Positions 27,465 to 37,422 are shown, counted from the stretch's first letter. The stretch: 64,000 bases of DNA from Shewanella sp. NFH-SH190041 (GCF_024363255.1 NZ_AP026070.1:682001-746000); one strand, 5' to 3'. Notes: a model not told the origin generated them from the letters alone. Program-made: numbers and translations.

Positions 27465-28187
27465 ATGGGAAGAGCGTATCAAAACCGCAAAGAATCCATG
27501 GCAAAAACAGCCGGTCAGAAGACCCGCCTGTATTCTCGCTATGGTAAAGAGCTCTACGTTTGCGCCAAAAACGGTGGGGTAGAGCCTGAAGGCAACCTGG
27601 CACTGCGTCGTATGATCGATCGTGCAAAGAAGGAGCAGGTACCAGCTCACGTGATTGAGCGTGCCATTGAAAAAGCCAAGGGCGGCGGCGGTGAAGATTA
27701 CGAAGTAGCCCGTTATGAGGGCTTCGGTCCTGGTAACTGTATGGTTATCGTTGACTGTCTGACCGACAATGTGAAGCGTACCTTCACTGAAGTGCGTCAG
27801 GCATTCGTGAAAAACGATGCCAAGCTGGGTGGTCCAGGTACTGTTGGTCATATGTTTGATCATCAGGCTGTTTTCGTCTTCAAGGGCGATGATGATGAAG
27901 CCATTCTGGAATTGCTGATGATGGCGGATGTTGATGTGACTGATGTGGAGCTGGAAGACGGTATGATTTCCGTATTTGCACCTATCACTGAATTCAACAA
28001 TGCACGTACCGCGCTGGTTGATGCGATGCCTGATATCCATTTTGAAATGGAAGAAATTTCTTTTGTGCCACAGACAATGACTGAAGTCAGCGGTGAAGAT
28101 GTGGAGGTGTTCGATAAGTTCATCGCCGCACTGGAAGACTGTGATGATGTACAGAAGGTTTATCACAACGCAGAAATTAATGAATAA
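27465..28187 (+). CDS. YebC/PmpR-family protein, YeeN branch
   Basis: 240-residue cytoplasmic protein of the YebC/TACO1 family: opens [14 protein letters not shown] and carries [38 protein letters not shown] blocks and an acidic C-terminal DDVQKVYHN end, most like E. coli YeeN rather than YebC. The family was annotated as transcription regulators; recent work points to relief of ribosome stalling at proline runs. A second, YebC-type paralogue would be expected elsewhere in the genome. It is followed by a hairpin terminator. Confidence 0.85.
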   Translation: MGRAYQNRKESMAKTAGQKTRLYSRYGKELYVCAKNGGVEPEGNLALRRMIDRAKKEQVPAHVIERAIEKAKGGGGEDYEVARYEGFGPGNCMVIVDCLTDNVKRTFTEVRQAFVKNDAKLGGPGTVGHMFDHQAVFVFKGDDDEAILELLMMADVDVTDVELEDGMISVFAPITEFNNARTALVDAMPDIHFEMEEISFVPQTMTEVSGEDVEVFDKFIAALEDCDDVQKVYHNAEINE

Positions 28188-28198
28188 TTTTGCCTGTG

Positions 28199-28231
28199 AT
28201 AAAAAAACCGCCTAAGGGCGGTTTTTTTATT
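28199..28231 (+). terminator. Rho-independent terminator after the YeeN-type gene
   Basis: AAAAAAACCGCC (28201-28212) pairs with GGCGGTTTTTTT downstream around a short loop; strong T-tract on the plus strand. Confidence 0.92.
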
Positions 28232-28279
28232 TCTACTATTTAGCTTTTAACTGACGCAAGTGTGGGTATGCTTCAGGGC

Positions 28280-28705
28280 TTAAAAGTGCTGATTCATCCG
28301 TTGAAAAAGTGCCAGCAGTTGCTGGCATTCTGCGGAGGAAAAATCTGCGGTTAGCTCCTGGGTCAGCTCACTGTGATGGTCACTGTGTTGCTGAAACAAT
28401 CGATGACCTTCATCGGTGAGGGTGACTAAAATGGAGCGCCGGTCGCTGGCGTGAGGCTGACGTTTAACTAAGCCCGTACTGACCAGTTTTTCAATCTGTA
28501 CCGTTAACGTACCTGTGGTGACGCCAATTTTTTCTGCTAATTCTTTCATCCGCATCGCACCATGAAAACCAAGGGTTTCCAAGGTATGGATATGGGCAAG
28601 GCTGATACCTAAATCCCTGACAATGGCATGTTCCCATGACGAGAGTTTGTCATAAAACTCTATGATGGCATGGTTCAGGGCCGCATCTGTCTGTGTTGTG
28701 GTCAA
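28280..28705 (-). CDS. MarR-family regulator with AdcR/ZitR-like zinc-ligand pattern
   Basis: 141-residue winged-helix MarR protein, starting at a TTG that overlaps the stop of the upstream exporter gene (TTGA); GGAGG lies six bases upstream. When laid beside S. pneumoniae AdcR (recalled sequence) the four primary zinc ligands E24, H42, H108 and H112 have counterparts E25, H40, H107 and H111; H107-H111 lies in QHSDHHSEL, which parallels the EEHHHHHEH stretch. The helix-turn-helix is MKELAEKIGVTTGTLTVQI. It is therefore a candidate metal-responsive regulator of the CDF exporter. Metal identity and DNA site are untested. Confidence 0.85.
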   Translation of the reverse strand: MTTTQTDAALNHAIIEFYDKLSSWEHAIVRDLGISLAHIHTLETLGFHGAMRMKELAEKIGVTTGTLTVQIEKLVSTGLVKRQPHASDRRSILVTLTDEGHRLFQQHSDHHSELTQELTADFSSAECQQLLALFQRMNQHF

Positions 28706-29730
28706 AATGTGCCTCCGGGGCAGTGTGCTGGCTCACAGGTATGGGTTTCAATGGTGATGTGGGCAAGCCAGGGTAAATCTGTCAGCAGTTGCCGGTAAGC
28801 GTCGCTGGATTTAGGCTGATGGCTAACCAGCGACAACATCAGGGCATATTGATCCGCGTTGAGTCGCCACAGGTGCAGATCTGCGATGCCGTGATCCGCT
28901 AATGGAGCCAGCCGTTGGCGGATAAGCTGCTGTTTTGCTAAATCTGGGTCGGCATCTAGCAGTACTGGGCTAGTTTGGCGGATAAGTCCCCATGCCCAGC
29001 GGCCAATAATAATGGCACCGACAATTCCCATTAGCGGATCTAGCCAGTTAAGCCCTGCATATTTTGCCAGTAACAGTGCCGCTATCGCCAGTACTGAAGT
29101 GAGGGCATCAGCCAGTACATGCATATAAGCTGCCGTTAGGTTGTGATCATGGTGATGTTGTGGCTGATGATGCTGATGCTCATGTGCATGATGGTTTTTC
29201 GGCGTATCTGTCTGCTTAGGTATATGTTGATGAGTATGGTGATGGCTATGTTCATGGTGATGATCTTTTAGTAGCCAAGCACTGAGGAGATTGATGCTCA
29301 GGCCGATAATCGCCACCAGAATGGATTGATCATAATGTATCTGCGCCGGTGAAAGCAGGCGGATGGCGGACTCCCCCAACATAAACAACGCGACCAGACC
29401 TAATAAGATGGCACTGGTATAGCCGCCTAATACACTGACTTTCCCCGTCCCGAATGCAAATGCTGGGTTATCTGCGTGTTTTCTGGCGTAATAGTAAGTA
29501 AACAGTGTCAGCAGGAATGCGGCGGCATGGGTACCCATATGCCAACCATCAGCTAATAACGCCATCGAGCCATATAGGCTACCTGTGGTAATTTCTGCCA
29601 CCATGGTGACTAACGTGAGTATGAGGACTAGCTTAGTGTTGCGCTCACCTGTGTGATTGATGGCTGAAAATCGGTGAGGATGTTGCCAGCGGTTGATAGG
29701 GTGTCGGGCGGTTTGGGGTTCAGTGTGCAT
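28702..29730 (-). CDS. dmeF: Cation diffusion facilitator, probable Co/Ni/Zn exporter (DmeF-like)
   Basis: 342-residue inner-membrane proton-coupled exporter with six spans. Metal-site motifs are visible in span II (LLADGWHMGTH, D61/H64) and span V (YMHVLADALTS, H204/D208). A cytosolic His-rich loop lies between spans IV and V (about 157-196), with more than 15 histidines. The C-terminal domain resembles the CDF dimerisation fold. It resembles DmeF-type CDF transporters. It overlaps the MarR gene by 4 bp, forming a two-gene operon. The metal cannot be told from sequence. Confidence 0.85.
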   Translation of the reverse strand: MHTEPQTARHPINRWQHPHRFSAINHTGERNTKLVLILTLVTMVAEITTGSLYGSMALLADGWHMGTHAAAFLLTLFTYYYARKHADNPAFAFGTGKVSVLGGYTSAILLGLVALFMLGESAIRLLSPAQIHYDQSILVAIIGLSINLLSAWLLKDHHHEHSHHHTHQHIPKQTDTPKNHHAHEHQHHQPQHHHDHNLTAAYMHVLADALTSVLAIAALLLAKYAGLNWLDPLMGIVGAIIIGRWAWGLIRQTSPVLLDADPDLAKQQLIRQRLAPLADHGIADLHLWRLNADQYALMLSLVSHQPKSSDAYRQLLTDLPWLAHITIETHTCEPAHCPGGTF

Positions 29731-29748
29731 GGTGATCCGTTATTATTG

Positions 29749-29792
29749 TTTGAAACTCAAAATACTTGTGTATCGAATTATTTGGTTTTCGA
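29749..29792 (-). promoter_or_regulatory. Dyads upstream of dmeF, candidate MarR operator
   Basis: Two inverted repeats lie within 65 bp upstream of the exporter ATG: TTTGAAACTCAAA (29749-29761) and TCGAA-N10-TTCGA (29773-29792). The second has a spacing suited to a MarR dimer. Neither resembles the AdcR motif TTAACNNGTTAA. No clear promoter hexamers were identified. Confidence 0.35.
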
Positions 29793-29909
29793 ATAAAAAT
29801 AGCAAGCACTGAGTTTTTGTCGTGATGGCATCACTGAGATTGGCAGTACTCGCATCCAGATCTCTGTGAGGTATAATTCTCGGCTCTGCAAAAAATGAGA
29901 GTTGTGAGC

Positions 29910-30590
29910 ATGAATCACGTGGAACTGCAATTGACCGGGGATGGCTCCCATACCCTATTTAATGCTGAAATTAATGAAACTTACCATAGTCATAAAGGCG
30001 CGTTGGCTGAGTCCCGCTATGTGTTTATCCATGCTGGAATGGATGCCATGTTGGAGCAAACCCAGGAGCTGTCTATTTTAGAAGTGGGCTTTGGTACTGG
30101 CTTAAATGCATTGATGACTCTGCTGCGGACCCGTGAATTTTCCCGGGTACAACATATCAAAGTACGTTATACCACCATTGAACCTTTTCCGTTGGCGCAG
30201 GAACTTATCGACGGGTTGAATTATAAGGCGTTACTGCCTGAAGATGCTGCTCCGATATTTGATGCGCTGCATCAAGCGCCTTGGGATCAAGATGTGGAAG
30301 TATTGCCAGGCTTTATATTGCGTAAAGTGCATGGACGACTGGAAGATTTTCAGGGGCAAACTGATTCCGTTAATCTGATTTTTTATGATGCGTTTGCGCC
30401 GAGCAAGCAGCCGGATGTATGGGCGCTGGATAATTTCCGTAAATGCTTCGCCCTGCTGCAAAGTGGCGGTATGTTGGTATCCTACTGCGCTAACGGGCAG
30501 TTTAAACGGGATTTAAAGGCTGCTGGATTTAGTGTTAAACCCTATCCCGGGGCATTAGGCAAGCGGGAGATGACCCGGGCCTGGAAATAG
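29910..30590 (+). CDS. mnmD: tRNA mnm5s2U34 methyltransferase domain protein MnmD
   Basis: Stand-alone MnmD (about 226 residues), the methyltransferase half of E. coli MnmC, which performs the last methylation of the wobble uridine modification in tRNA. It carries the SAM motif EVGFGTGLNAL and the FYDAFAPSKQPDVWALDNF catalytic/substrate motif typical of this family. The FAD oxidase half (MnmC C-terminal domain) is not in this gene. Start at 29910 is chosen by GAGAG eight bases upstream; ATG at 29895 is an alternative. Confidence 0.88.
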   Translation: MNHVELQLTGDGSHTLFNAEINETYHSHKGALAESRYVFIHAGMDAMLEQTQELSILEVGFGTGLNALMTLLRTREFSRVQHIKVRYTTIEPFPLAQELIDGLNYKALLPEDAAPIFDALHQAPWDQDVEVLPGFILRKVHGRLEDFQGQTDSVNLIFYDAFAPSKQPDVWALDNFRKCFALLQSGGMLVSYCANGQFKRDLKAAGFSVKPYPGALGKREMTRAWK

Positions 30591-30637
30591 CACCGGGCAT
30601 CTCAGGCAGCCCCGGCAGAATATGACGGGGCAAGCCG

Positions 30638-31543
30638 CTAGTGGGCATGATGACGATGGCGATACCGGTAGCGTCTGTACCAGGGCAAGATTTCCAGAGT
30701 GCAGAGCAACAAGCCTAACCAGATCAGGGAAAAGCTGATAAGTTTGGTTTGATCAAAGGCTTCGCCAAACAGGATCACTGCCAGTAAAAATTGCAGGGAT
30801 GGCTCAATATACTGCATTAAGCCAATATTGGTCAGTGTGGTATAAGGGATGGCCATGGCAAAGAACACCAAAGGTGCCAGAGTAACAGGTGCTGAGCCGA
30901 TATAGAGTAATACTCCCTGCCAATTGCCGGCCATCGCCATACTTTGGCCGGAAAGCGTCAGATATACCAGATAGATCAATGCTAGTGGCGCCAGCCAGAT
31001 AGCTTCCACTGTGACGGCTACCAGAGGATCATAGCGGATAAACTTTTTGGTCAGACCATAAAAGGCAAAAAATCCCCCCATCACTAATGCCAGCCAGGGC
31101 AATTGGCCAATAACATGCACCTGATAGGCTATGCCGATGATAGCCAGCAGTACTGCAATTCCCTGAGCATGACTGAGTTTATCTTTAAGAAAAATCACGC
31201 CAAGTGAAATAGCAAACAGGGGATTGATAAAAAATCCCAGACTAGCCGCCAACACATCACCATGGGTCATAGCCCAAGTAAAGGTATACCAAGAAATACA
31301 CATTATTAAACTGGCGATAAGCGCTATAAATAAAGATCGTCTGTCAGCCATAATGGCTTTCACATCGAATCGTCGCCCCAATAATGACAGCATTAGAAAC
31401 ATAAAGGGGACAGAAAATAAAATTCGGTATGCCAGTAGTTCATTGATATCCGCATCGGGCAGAAACTGATAATACAAAGGTAAGATGCCCCACAGCACAA
31501 AAGAAAAGGCTGCCAGCAAATTACCCTGAGTCGTGGTTTTCAT
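30638..31543 (-). CDS. rarD: RarD-family EamA permease
   Basis: 301-residue inner-membrane transporter with ten spans, beginning KTTTQGNLLAAFSFVLWGILPLYYQFLP, characteristic of RarD. Two EamA repeats follow. The family transports unknown small metabolites; resistance to chloramphenicol in E. coli-type RarD is a family note rather than a demonstrated role here. The gene ends near mnmD, on the opposite strand. Confidence 0.87.
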   Translation of the reverse strand: MKTTTQGNLLAAFSFVLWGILPLYYQFLPDADINELLAYRILFSVPFMFLMLSLLGRRFDVKAIMADRRSLFIALIASLIMCISWYTFTWAMTHGDVLAASLGFFINPLFAISLGVIFLKDKLSHAQGIAVLLAIIGIAYQVHVIGQLPWLALVMGGFFAFYGLTKKFIRYDPLVAVTVEAIWLAPLALIYLVYLTLSGQSMAMAGNWQGVLLYIGSAPVTLAPLVFFAMAIPYTTLTNIGLMQYIEPSLQFLLAVILFGEAFDQTKLISFSLIWLGLLLCTLEILPWYRRYRYRHRHHAH

Positions 31544-31920
31544 AGGGATAAAAAGTGGTTTGTGTTTTGATTTATTATCTCACTGAAGCTCAGAGGCAAG
31601 AAGAGTGTGACGGATTAATTTAACATTTTTTTTTGTTATTTGTCAGCGTGACAGCTGGTGAGAAACTGTTTATGGCCTGATTTTACCCACAGGGTGATAT
31701 ATCTTTAATATGTGGTCATTACCTTGTAAGTTGTTCTGCTCTATCACTGTACACCAGTGTAAGTTGCTGAGAAAGGCAGCAGTTATAGCGACTAAGGGTT
31801 GAAATTTATGCAAAAACCATTGAAATTATTGCCTGTCTGATTTCCGGCTCTATACTGTGTGCCACTTTCTACCTGCCAACGGTGGGTATGATTCGCTAAT
31901 TTTTTAATGAGGTCCGGTTT
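31544..31920. other. Intergenic region upstream of yiaD, with possible broken small ORF
   Basis: About 380 bp between rarD and yiaD. It contains a dyad CACTGTACACCAGTG near 31746-31760, and a possible small-protein frame at 31808-31899 which would need one extra A in an A-run to be open (see findings). yiaD's ribosome-binding site GAGGT is just before its ATG. Confidence 0.4.
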
Positions 31921-32595
31921 ATGACCATGACGAAAAGACTGTCACTGATGGTGGCAATTCCCCTGACTCTGAGCCTGGTAACAGGTTGTAGTACAGTGAA
32001 TCCATACACCAATGAACAGCAGTCCGCCAAATCCACTAATGGTTCTATCATTGGTGCTCTGGCCGGTGCAGCCATTGGTGCTGTATCATCCAGTAAGGGT
32101 GATCGAGGCAAGGGCATTTTGATTGGTGCTGCATCTGGCGCTGCTCTGGGCGGTGGTATCGGCTACTACATGGATGTGCAGGAAGCGAAGTTAAGAGAAC
32201 AGCTGAAATCTACTGGTGTTAGCGTGACCCGTCACGGTAATAATATCACCCTGAATATGCCTAATGAAGTGACCTTTGGTGTTGATCAGGCACATCTGAG
32301 CACTCCGGCTAAGCGAGTATTGAACTCTGTTGCTCTGGTTGCGAAAGAGTACCCTAAAACAACATTAAATGTACTAGGTTACACTGATAGCACTGGTTCT
32401 GCTGCTTACAATTTGCGTCTGTCACAGGTTCGTGCTGCTGAAGTGAGTGGTTATTTGACTGATTTAGGTGTTGCTGCAAAGCGTTTGACCGCCCAAGGTA
32501 TGGGTGAAAAAAATCCTATCGCGTCTAATCAGACCAAACAGGGTCGGGCACAAAACCGCCGGGTTGAGATTGTGTTGACACCTATTCAACAGTAA
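31921..32595 (+). CDS. yiaD: OmpA-family lipoprotein YiaD
   Basis: 224-residue envelope lipoprotein. Signal peptide ends at lipobox VTGC (Cys23), followed by a glycine-zipper segment (IIGALAGAAIGA, GAASGAALGGGIGYYMD) and a C-terminal OmpA peptidoglycan-binding domain with the hallmark GYTDSTG and NRRVEI motifs. It matches E. coli YiaD in length and motifs. It is thought to tie the outer membrane to the cell wall. A terminator follows at 32614. Confidence 0.92.
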   Translation: MTMTKRLSLMVAIPLTLSLVTGCSTVNPYTNEQQSAKSTNGSIIGALAGAAIGAVSSSKGDRGKGILIGAASGAALGGGIGYYMDVQEAKLREQLKSTGVSVTRHGNNITLNMPNEVTFGVDQAHLSTPAKRVLNSVALVAKEYPKTTLNVLGYTDSTGSAAYNLRLSQVRAAEVSGYLTDLGVAAKRLTAQGMGEKNPIASNQTKQGRAQNRRVEIVLTPIQQ

Positions 32596-32613
32596 TCTGC
32601 GAGTCAATATTTT

Positions 32614-32640
32614 AAAGGCTGCTTAATGCAGCCTTTTTTA
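32614..32640 (+). terminator. Rho-independent terminator after yiaD
   Basis: AAAGGCTGC pairs with GCAGCCTTT around a short loop, followed by a T-run. Confidence 0.92.
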
Positions 32641-32693
32641 TGGGCGGAATTATTTGTAACGGGCGAGTTGAAATATTCTGCCTGAACTTGCTA

Positions 32694-32966
32694 TTAGCAT
32701 TGTTCATCAAACTTGGCAGCTATCAATGCGGAGATGGCTTCAATGGCTGCGGGGGCATCTTGACCTTCGGCCGAAAGAGTAACCACTTTACCTTGGCTGG
32801 ATTCCAGCAATAATAAGCCCAGTACACTAGCAGCACTGACTGATTTATTATTGCAACTGAGGGTGACTTCAGCTTGAAATTGTCCGGCTAACACCGCTAA
32901 TTTGGTGGCTGCACGAGCGTGCAGCCCCAATTGATTACAGATGGTAATCTGTTTCTCAAGCTTCAT
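32694..32966 (-). CDS. npr: Nitrogen-PTS phosphocarrier NPr
   Basis: 90-residue HPr paralogue that accepts phosphate at H16 ([11 protein letters not shown]) from EI-Ntr and passes it to PtsN. Start is ATG at 32966, overlapping the rapZ stop by 11 bp; frames extending upstream to 33014 lie inside rapZ. Cytoplasmic. Last gene of the rpoN-hpf-ptsN-rapZ-npr string. Confidence 0.92.
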   Translation of the reverse strand: MKLEKQITICNQLGLHARAATKLAVLAGQFQAEVTLSCNNKSVSAASVLGLLLLESSQGKVVTLSAEGQDAPAAIEAISALIAAKFDEQC

Positions 32967-33807
32967 CGCCAAGTTCTCTGTGACGGATACGCACTGAGTG
33001 ATGGCATGATGCAAAGCGTTTGGCTAATTGTTCGGCAATATACACGGAGCGATGTTGTCCCCCGGTACAACCGATGGCAATAGTGAGATAGCTGCGGTTA
33101 TTACGCTCCAAATGGGGCAGCCAAGTCTCGAGTAAGTTTTCGATTTGCCAGATAAATTTATTTACCAGTGGTTGACGGCTTAGAAACTCTTGCACAGGCT
33201 GATCTCGACCGGTAAATGGGCGTAATTCAGGCTCCCAGTGTGGGTTAGGTAAAAAACGCACATCAAACATAAAATCAGCTTCTGCGGGCATACCATGTTT
33301 AAAACCAAATGATTCAAAGGTGATCACCAGTTCTTTTTCTACATGCCCTAACAGTATGTGTCGAACGCGATCACTGAGTTCATAAATATTCAAACTTGAG
33401 GTATCGATAAAGTGATCCATCACGCTGGACAGTGGTGCCAATAACTGTCCTTCAAGTTTGATTGCTTCTTGCAGTGATGCTTGATTTTTGGATAAAGGGT
33501 GTAGCCGACGGGTTTCACTATAGCGCTTGAGTAAAACCTCATCGGTCGAATACAGGTAAAAACTGGTAATCTCAATGTTATTTGGCAAGCCGCTTAGTTG
33601 TTGCTCTAGCAGTTTGTCTTGCTCTGGTAGATTGCGCACATCAACACTGATAGCGACTTGTTCATTGCTATTTTTCAACTGTTCAAGCAAGCTGCCAATC
33701 AAAGCTAATGGTAGGTTATCAACACAGTAATAACCTAAGTCTTCCAATACCCGAAGCGCTACAGATTTTCCTGAGCCGCTGCGGCCTGAGACGATAACGA
33801 GTTTCAT
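32956..33807 (-). CDS. rapZ: RNase E adapter protein RapZ
   Basis: 283-residue nucleotide-binding protein that in E. coli guides RNase E to the sRNA GlmZ and so controls glucosamine-6-phosphate synthase. Walker A is GRSGSGKS (8-15). The C-terminal domain ends with a [14 protein letters not shown] block typical of RapZ. Overlaps ptsN by 4 bp upstream and npr by 11 bp downstream. Whether this genome has GlmY/GlmZ-like sRNAs cannot be seen here. Confidence 0.94.
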   Translation of the reverse strand: MKLVIVSGRSGSGKSVALRVLEDLGYYCVDNLPLALIGSLLEQLKNSNEQVAISVDVRNLPEQDKLLEQQLSGLPNNIEITSFYLYSTDEVLLKRYSETRRLHPLSKNQASLQEAIKLEGQLLAPLSSVMDHFIDTSSLNIYELSDRVRHILLGHVEKELVITFESFGFKHGMPAEADFMFDVRFLPNPHWEPELRPFTGRDQPVQEFLSRQPLVNKFIWQIENLLETWLPHLERNNRSYLTIAIGCTGGQHRSVYIAEQLAKRFASCHHSVRIRHRELGDEA

Positions 33808-34247
33808 CCGGCAATCACCTGGTAAAGTTCAGTTTCATCCTGAGTTTTACGTAACTGTTTTACGATTTGTTTATCGCTGAGTTTCTCTGCCATTGCTGAG
33901 AGTGTGGCTAAGTGCTCCTGACATTGGGCTTCCGGTACCAAGAGGGCGAATAAAATATCCACCGGTTGATTATCTATGGCATCGAAAGGAATTGGCTCGG
34001 TGCATTTCACCAATACGGCGATAGGTTGTTCTATGTTAGCGAGACGGCCATGGGGAATCGCAATACCATTTCCTATACCTGTGCTCCCCATTTTTTCCCT
34101 TGCAAGAAGACTTTCAAAGACTTCCTGAGCGGAAAGGGTGGGGTACTGGGCGGCGACTAGGTCGCTAATCAGCTCCAGTACCTTTTTCTTACTGCCCGGA
34201 GTGGCACAGGTCGTGCATTCCGGCTGCAGGATGGTACTGAGTTCCAT
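33804..34247 (-). CDS. ptsN: Nitrogen-regulatory PTS enzyme IIA, PtsN
   Basis: 147-residue EIIA-Ntr. The phosphorylatable histidine H66 lies in [11 protein letters not shown]. Regulates potassium transport and envelope functions in E. coli. Cytoplasmic. Two bases separate it from hpf upstream and its stop overlaps rapZ. Confidence 0.94.
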   Translation of the reverse strand: MELSTILQPECTTCATPGSKKKVLELISDLVAAQYPTLSAQEVFESLLAREKMGSTGIGNGIAIPHGRLANIEQPIAVLVKCTEPIPFDAIDNQPVDILFALLVPEAQCQEHLATLSAMAEKLSDKQIVKQLRKTQDETELYQVIAG

Positions 34248-34249
34248 CG

Positions 34250-34537
34250 TTAGTGTTTAGTCAACTTCTCTTTGTGTTTAATGACCTGACGATCGAGTTT
34301 ATCTATCAGGGTGTCAATGGCGGCATACATGTCCGCGTGTTCGGATGTGGCAAAAATCTCACCGCCATTAAGGTGTAATTTTGCTTCTGCTTTCTGTTGC
34401 ATTTTCTCAACATTCAGCACAACGTGGACATTATTGATCTGTTCGAAATGGCGTTCAAGCTTTGTAAATTTGCTCTCTACATACTCACGCAATGAGTCGG
34501 TGATCTCGATGTGATGCCCCGTCAGGTTGATTTGCAT
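34250..34537 (-). CDS. hpf: Ribosome hibernation promoting factor
   Basis: 95-residue short-form HPF/RaiA protein binding the decoding site of idle 30S subunits and driving 100S dimers with RMF. It has the N-terminal MQINLTGHHIEITDSLREYVE of the family. Lies between rpoN and ptsN, as in E. coli. Confidence 0.94.
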   Translation of the reverse strand: MQINLTGHHIEITDSLREYVESKFTKLERHFEQINNVHVVLNVEKMQQKAEAKLHLNGGEIFATSEHADMYAAIDTLIDKLDRQVIKHKEKLTKH

Positions 34538-34566
34538 AGATATCTACCTCCATTGTCCCAGTGGTT

Positions 34567-36030
34567 TTATAAACTCTTACGTTGATTGGAAGGCGGGATT
34601 AACATCGCTTCTCGATATTTTGCGATGGTCCGTCTTGCCACGTTTATTCCTTGTTCGGCCAGAAGCTGTGCCATTTTACTGTCGCTTAATGGCTTCTTCT
34701 GGTTCTCTGCAGCCACCAGTTTTTTGATAAAGGCTCTGATGGCAGTTGAAGAGCATTCTCCGCCATCTTCGGTTCCGACGTGGCTAGAGAAAAAATATTT
34801 CAGTTCAAAAATGCCCCGAGGGGTGTGCATGTATTTTTGGGTTGTTACCCGAGAAATCGTGGATTCATGCATTTCCACCGCTTCAGCAATATCATTGAGT
34901 ACCATGGGTTTCATGGCTTCGTCGCCGAATTCAAAAAAGCCTTGTTGAAACTGTACAATACAATTGGCCACTTTTAACAGGGTATCATTGCGGCTCTCGA
35001 GACTTTTGATAAACCATTTAGCCTCTTGTAGGTGCCCTCGGATAAATTGACTATCAGATTGATTTTTGCTGCTGCGTGCAATTGCTGCATATTGCTGATT
35101 AACACTGAGTTTTGGCATGCAATCAGGGTTTAACTCTACAACCCAACGGCCATTTTTCTTACTGACAGAAACATCGGGAATGACATATTCGTCGGACTCT
35201 CGACTGATCAGCAATCCAGGGCGTGGATTAAGTTGCTGGATTAAATTGATGGCATCGCGCAAGTCATCTTCTTTCAGTTTAGTCTTGCGCATTAAAGTGC
35301 GAAAATCCCGCCCGGCAATCAGCTCCAGATAATCTTTAATCAGTAATCGTGCGTTGTCGATATGTGGCGTTTCAGAGGGAAACTGGGCTAATTGGATTAG
35401 CAAGCATTCACTGAGATCCCGGGCACCAACGCCAATAGGATCAAAATGCTGAATACGTTTTAGAACAGCCTCAACTTCGTCCAACTCGGTTTCATCATCG
35501 CCTAATGCTTCGAGAATCTCTGCTGTGGTTTGAGTCAGATAGCCGCGTTCATCAATGGCTTCAATAATGGCGGTGGCAATAGCATTGTCATTATCAGAAA
35601 ATGGGGTCAGGTTCTTCTGCCACTCCAGATGTTCATAAAGCCCTTCACTGGTTTCCCCTTGAAATGGCATATCGTCATCACGTCCAGCAGCACCTGAGGA
35701 TACTGGTGAAGCGGTATAGACTTCATCCCAAGTGGTATCCATGGGAAGTTCGTCGGGCATTGACTCCTGAGTGACAGCATCAGCGGTATCGACAGTTGAA
35801 CTATCCGGCGTCTCGGTACGGTATTGTTCTTCGTCTGATATGGCGTCCTGTTCTTTTGTGTCTGCTTCGTATTGCTCTTCATCCATCTCCAGCAGCGGAT
35901 TTGCATCCAATGCCTGCTGGATTTCTTGTTGTAGCTCGAGAGATGAAAGTTGCAGTAATCTGATCGCCTGTTGCAACTGAGGCGTCATGGTTAACTGCTG
36001 ACCCAGTTTGAGCTGGAGTGACGCTTTCAT
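34567..36030 (-). CDS. rpoN: RNA polymerase sigma-54 factor
   Basis: 487-residue sigma factor that needs AAA+ activators. Region I is glutamine-rich ([21 protein letters not shown]), region II is acidic, and the C-terminal region III has the helix-turn-helix and the RpoN box [10 protein letters not shown] (465-474). Start at 36030. It sits between lptB and hpf in the usual order. Its genome-wide activators, such as NtrC, are outside the window. Confidence 0.96.
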   Translation of the reverse strand: MKASLQLKLGQQLTMTPQLQQAIRLLQLSSLELQQEIQQALDANPLLEMDEEQYEADTKEQDAISDEEQYRTETPDSSTVDTADAVTQESMPDELPMDTTWDEVYTASPVSSGAAGRDDDMPFQGETSEGLYEHLEWQKNLTPFSDNDNAIATAIIEAIDERGYLTQTTAEILEALGDDETELDEVEAVLKRIQHFDPIGVGARDLSECLLIQLAQFPSETPHIDNARLLIKDYLELIAGRDFRTLMRKTKLKEDDLRDAINLIQQLNPRPGLLISRESDEYVIPDVSVSKKNGRWVVELNPDCMPKLSVNQQYAAIARSSKNQSDSQFIRGHLQEAKWFIKSLESRNDTLLKVANCIVQFQQGFFEFGDEAMKPMVLNDIAEAVEMHESTISRVTTQKYMHTPRGIFELKYFFSSHVGTEDGGECSSTAIRAFIKKLVAAENQKKPLSDSKMAQLLAEQGINVARRTIAKYREAMLIPPSNQRKSL

Positions 36031-36139
36031 ATAACCGCAAATCCCTGTTTAGAATATTTGTGATGGAAAATACTGGTGAGCAGCGGAAAGGTTCCTGATA
36101 AGAGCCGCTCAGCGCCATGTCTGAAGGCGTTAAACCTAA

Positions 36140-36871
36140 CTATAGCCTGAATTGTTCGCCTAAGTACACTGTGCGCACCTGTTGGTTATCTAGAATCTCA
36201 GCAGGAGTTCCTTCCGCAATCAAGTTACCGTGACTGACAATGTAGGCGTGTTCACAGACATCGAGGGTTTCGCGCACATTGTGGTCGGTGATCAGTACGC
36301 CTAAGCCCCTATCCCTCAGTTGCTCAATAATTTTTTTGATATCGATAACTGAAATAGGGTCTACACCGGCAAATGGTTCATCTAAAAGAATAAATTTAGG
36401 ATTTGCCGCTAATGCTCGGGCAATTTCAACCCGGCGGCGTTCCCCGCCGGATAGGGCCATCCCCATGGAATCACGGATATGGGTAATGTTGAACTCTTCT
36501 AACAGATGCTCCAGCTGCTCTTCACGCTGATCCCGGGTGAGATCTTTGCGGGTCTGCAGTACTGCCATAATATTGTCCCGTACGGATAATTTACGGAAAA
36601 TACTGGCTTCCTGAGGCAAGTAACCAATGCCTTTGCGTGCCCGCATATGCATGGGATCCAGTGTCAGGTCTTCATCATTGATAAAAATCTGTCCCCGGTC
36701 ACTCTTAACCAAGCCAACGACCATATAAAAGGTGGTGGTTTTACCTGCCCCGTTAGGCCCCAGTAGACCGACGATCTGCCCGGTTTTGACTTCCAGACTG
36801 ACGTCTTTAACCACATTACGACTTTTATAGCTTTTTGCCAGATGCGCGGCTTTCAAAGTTAGTTGCGTCAT
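36140..36871 (-). CDS. lptB: LPS export ABC transporter ATPase LptB
   Basis: 243-residue cytoplasmic ATPase powering the LptFG transporter to extract LPS from the inner membrane. Walker A GPNGAGKT, signature [15 protein letters not shown], and Walker [14 protein letters not shown] are present. Its ATG overlaps the lptA stop by one base (TGATG). LptF and LptG are not in the window. Confidence 0.96.
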   Translation of the reverse strand: MTQLTLKAAHLAKSYKSRNVVKDVSLEVKTGQIVGLLGPNGAGKTTTFYMVVGLVKSDRGQIFINDEDLTLDPMHMRARKGIGYLPQEASIFRKLSVRDNIMAVLQTRKDLTRDQREEQLEHLLEEFNITHIRDSMGMALSGGERRRVEIARALAANPKFILLDEPFAGVDPISVIDIKKIIEQLRDRGLGVLITDHNVRETLDVCEHAYIVSHGNLIAEGTPAEILDNQQVRTVYLGEQFRL

Positions 36872-37422
36872 CAGTTTTGCTGCTCTTGCTGAAGATGTTG
36901 AGTCGGCGTTTGAGACGGTGCTTTTTTACCATCGTCCTGGAAGTTTTCCGGTTTGATAATGGTGATAACACGGTCTGCCGGGTTTTTACTGCCCTCAGCT
37001 TTCATTTGCTGTTTCTGGATGTCGTATACGATGCGCTCGGCGGTTACCTGGCTGCCATCTTGTTCAATTGCAGCGTCTCCGATCAGGGTCAGAGTGCGTT
37101 TATTAATGTTGTACTGGATCTCTTTGGCACTGGCGGTGGCCAGTTTGCCATTATCCATCCGCTGCGAATAAGTCGCAGGTTTGCCCCGAGCAATTAAGAT
37201 GGTGATGCCTTTTTTCTGATCTGCACTTAATTCGCTGGCCTTGATCTTGATGCTACCTTGGGTAACAACCACAGGCCCATGATAGACGACCAGCTTATTT
37301 TTGATGTCGGCAAATTGGCTTGCTGCATCGATATGAACATCCTGGGTTAAATCGTCCATGGCGGCTAAAGCACCGAAACTTAGGGTGCATAATAGTGCCG
37401 CAATAATGGGTTTAATCGGGTT
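36871..37422 (-). CDS. lptA: LPS export periplasmic protein LptA
   Basis: 183-residue periplasmic bridge protein of the LPS transport chain. Signal peptide ends at FGALA (about residue 21), then the beta-jellyroll typical of LptA. ATG at 37422 is chosen because AGGA precedes it and a signal peptide follows at once; an earlier ATG at 37455 lies inside lptC. Overlaps lptC by 11 bp. Confidence 0.93.
   Translation of the reverse strand, partial: NPIKPIIAALLCTLSFGALAAMDDLTQDVHIDAASQFADIKNKLVVYHGPVVVTQGSIKIKASELSADQKKGITILIARGKPATYSQRMDNGKLATASAKEIQYNINKRTLTLIGDAAIEQDGSQVTAERIVYDIQKQQMKAEGSKNPADRVITIIKPENFQDDGKKAPSQTPTQHLQQEQQN

Noticed and set aside
27453..28166. 237-codon frame antisense to the YeeN-type gene
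   Set aside because: The sense frame is a full-length family member; the antisense frame has no recognisable features.
31746..31760. LexA-type site CACTGTACACCAGTG
   Set aside because: Lacks CTGT-N8-ACAG; simple dyad without consensus.
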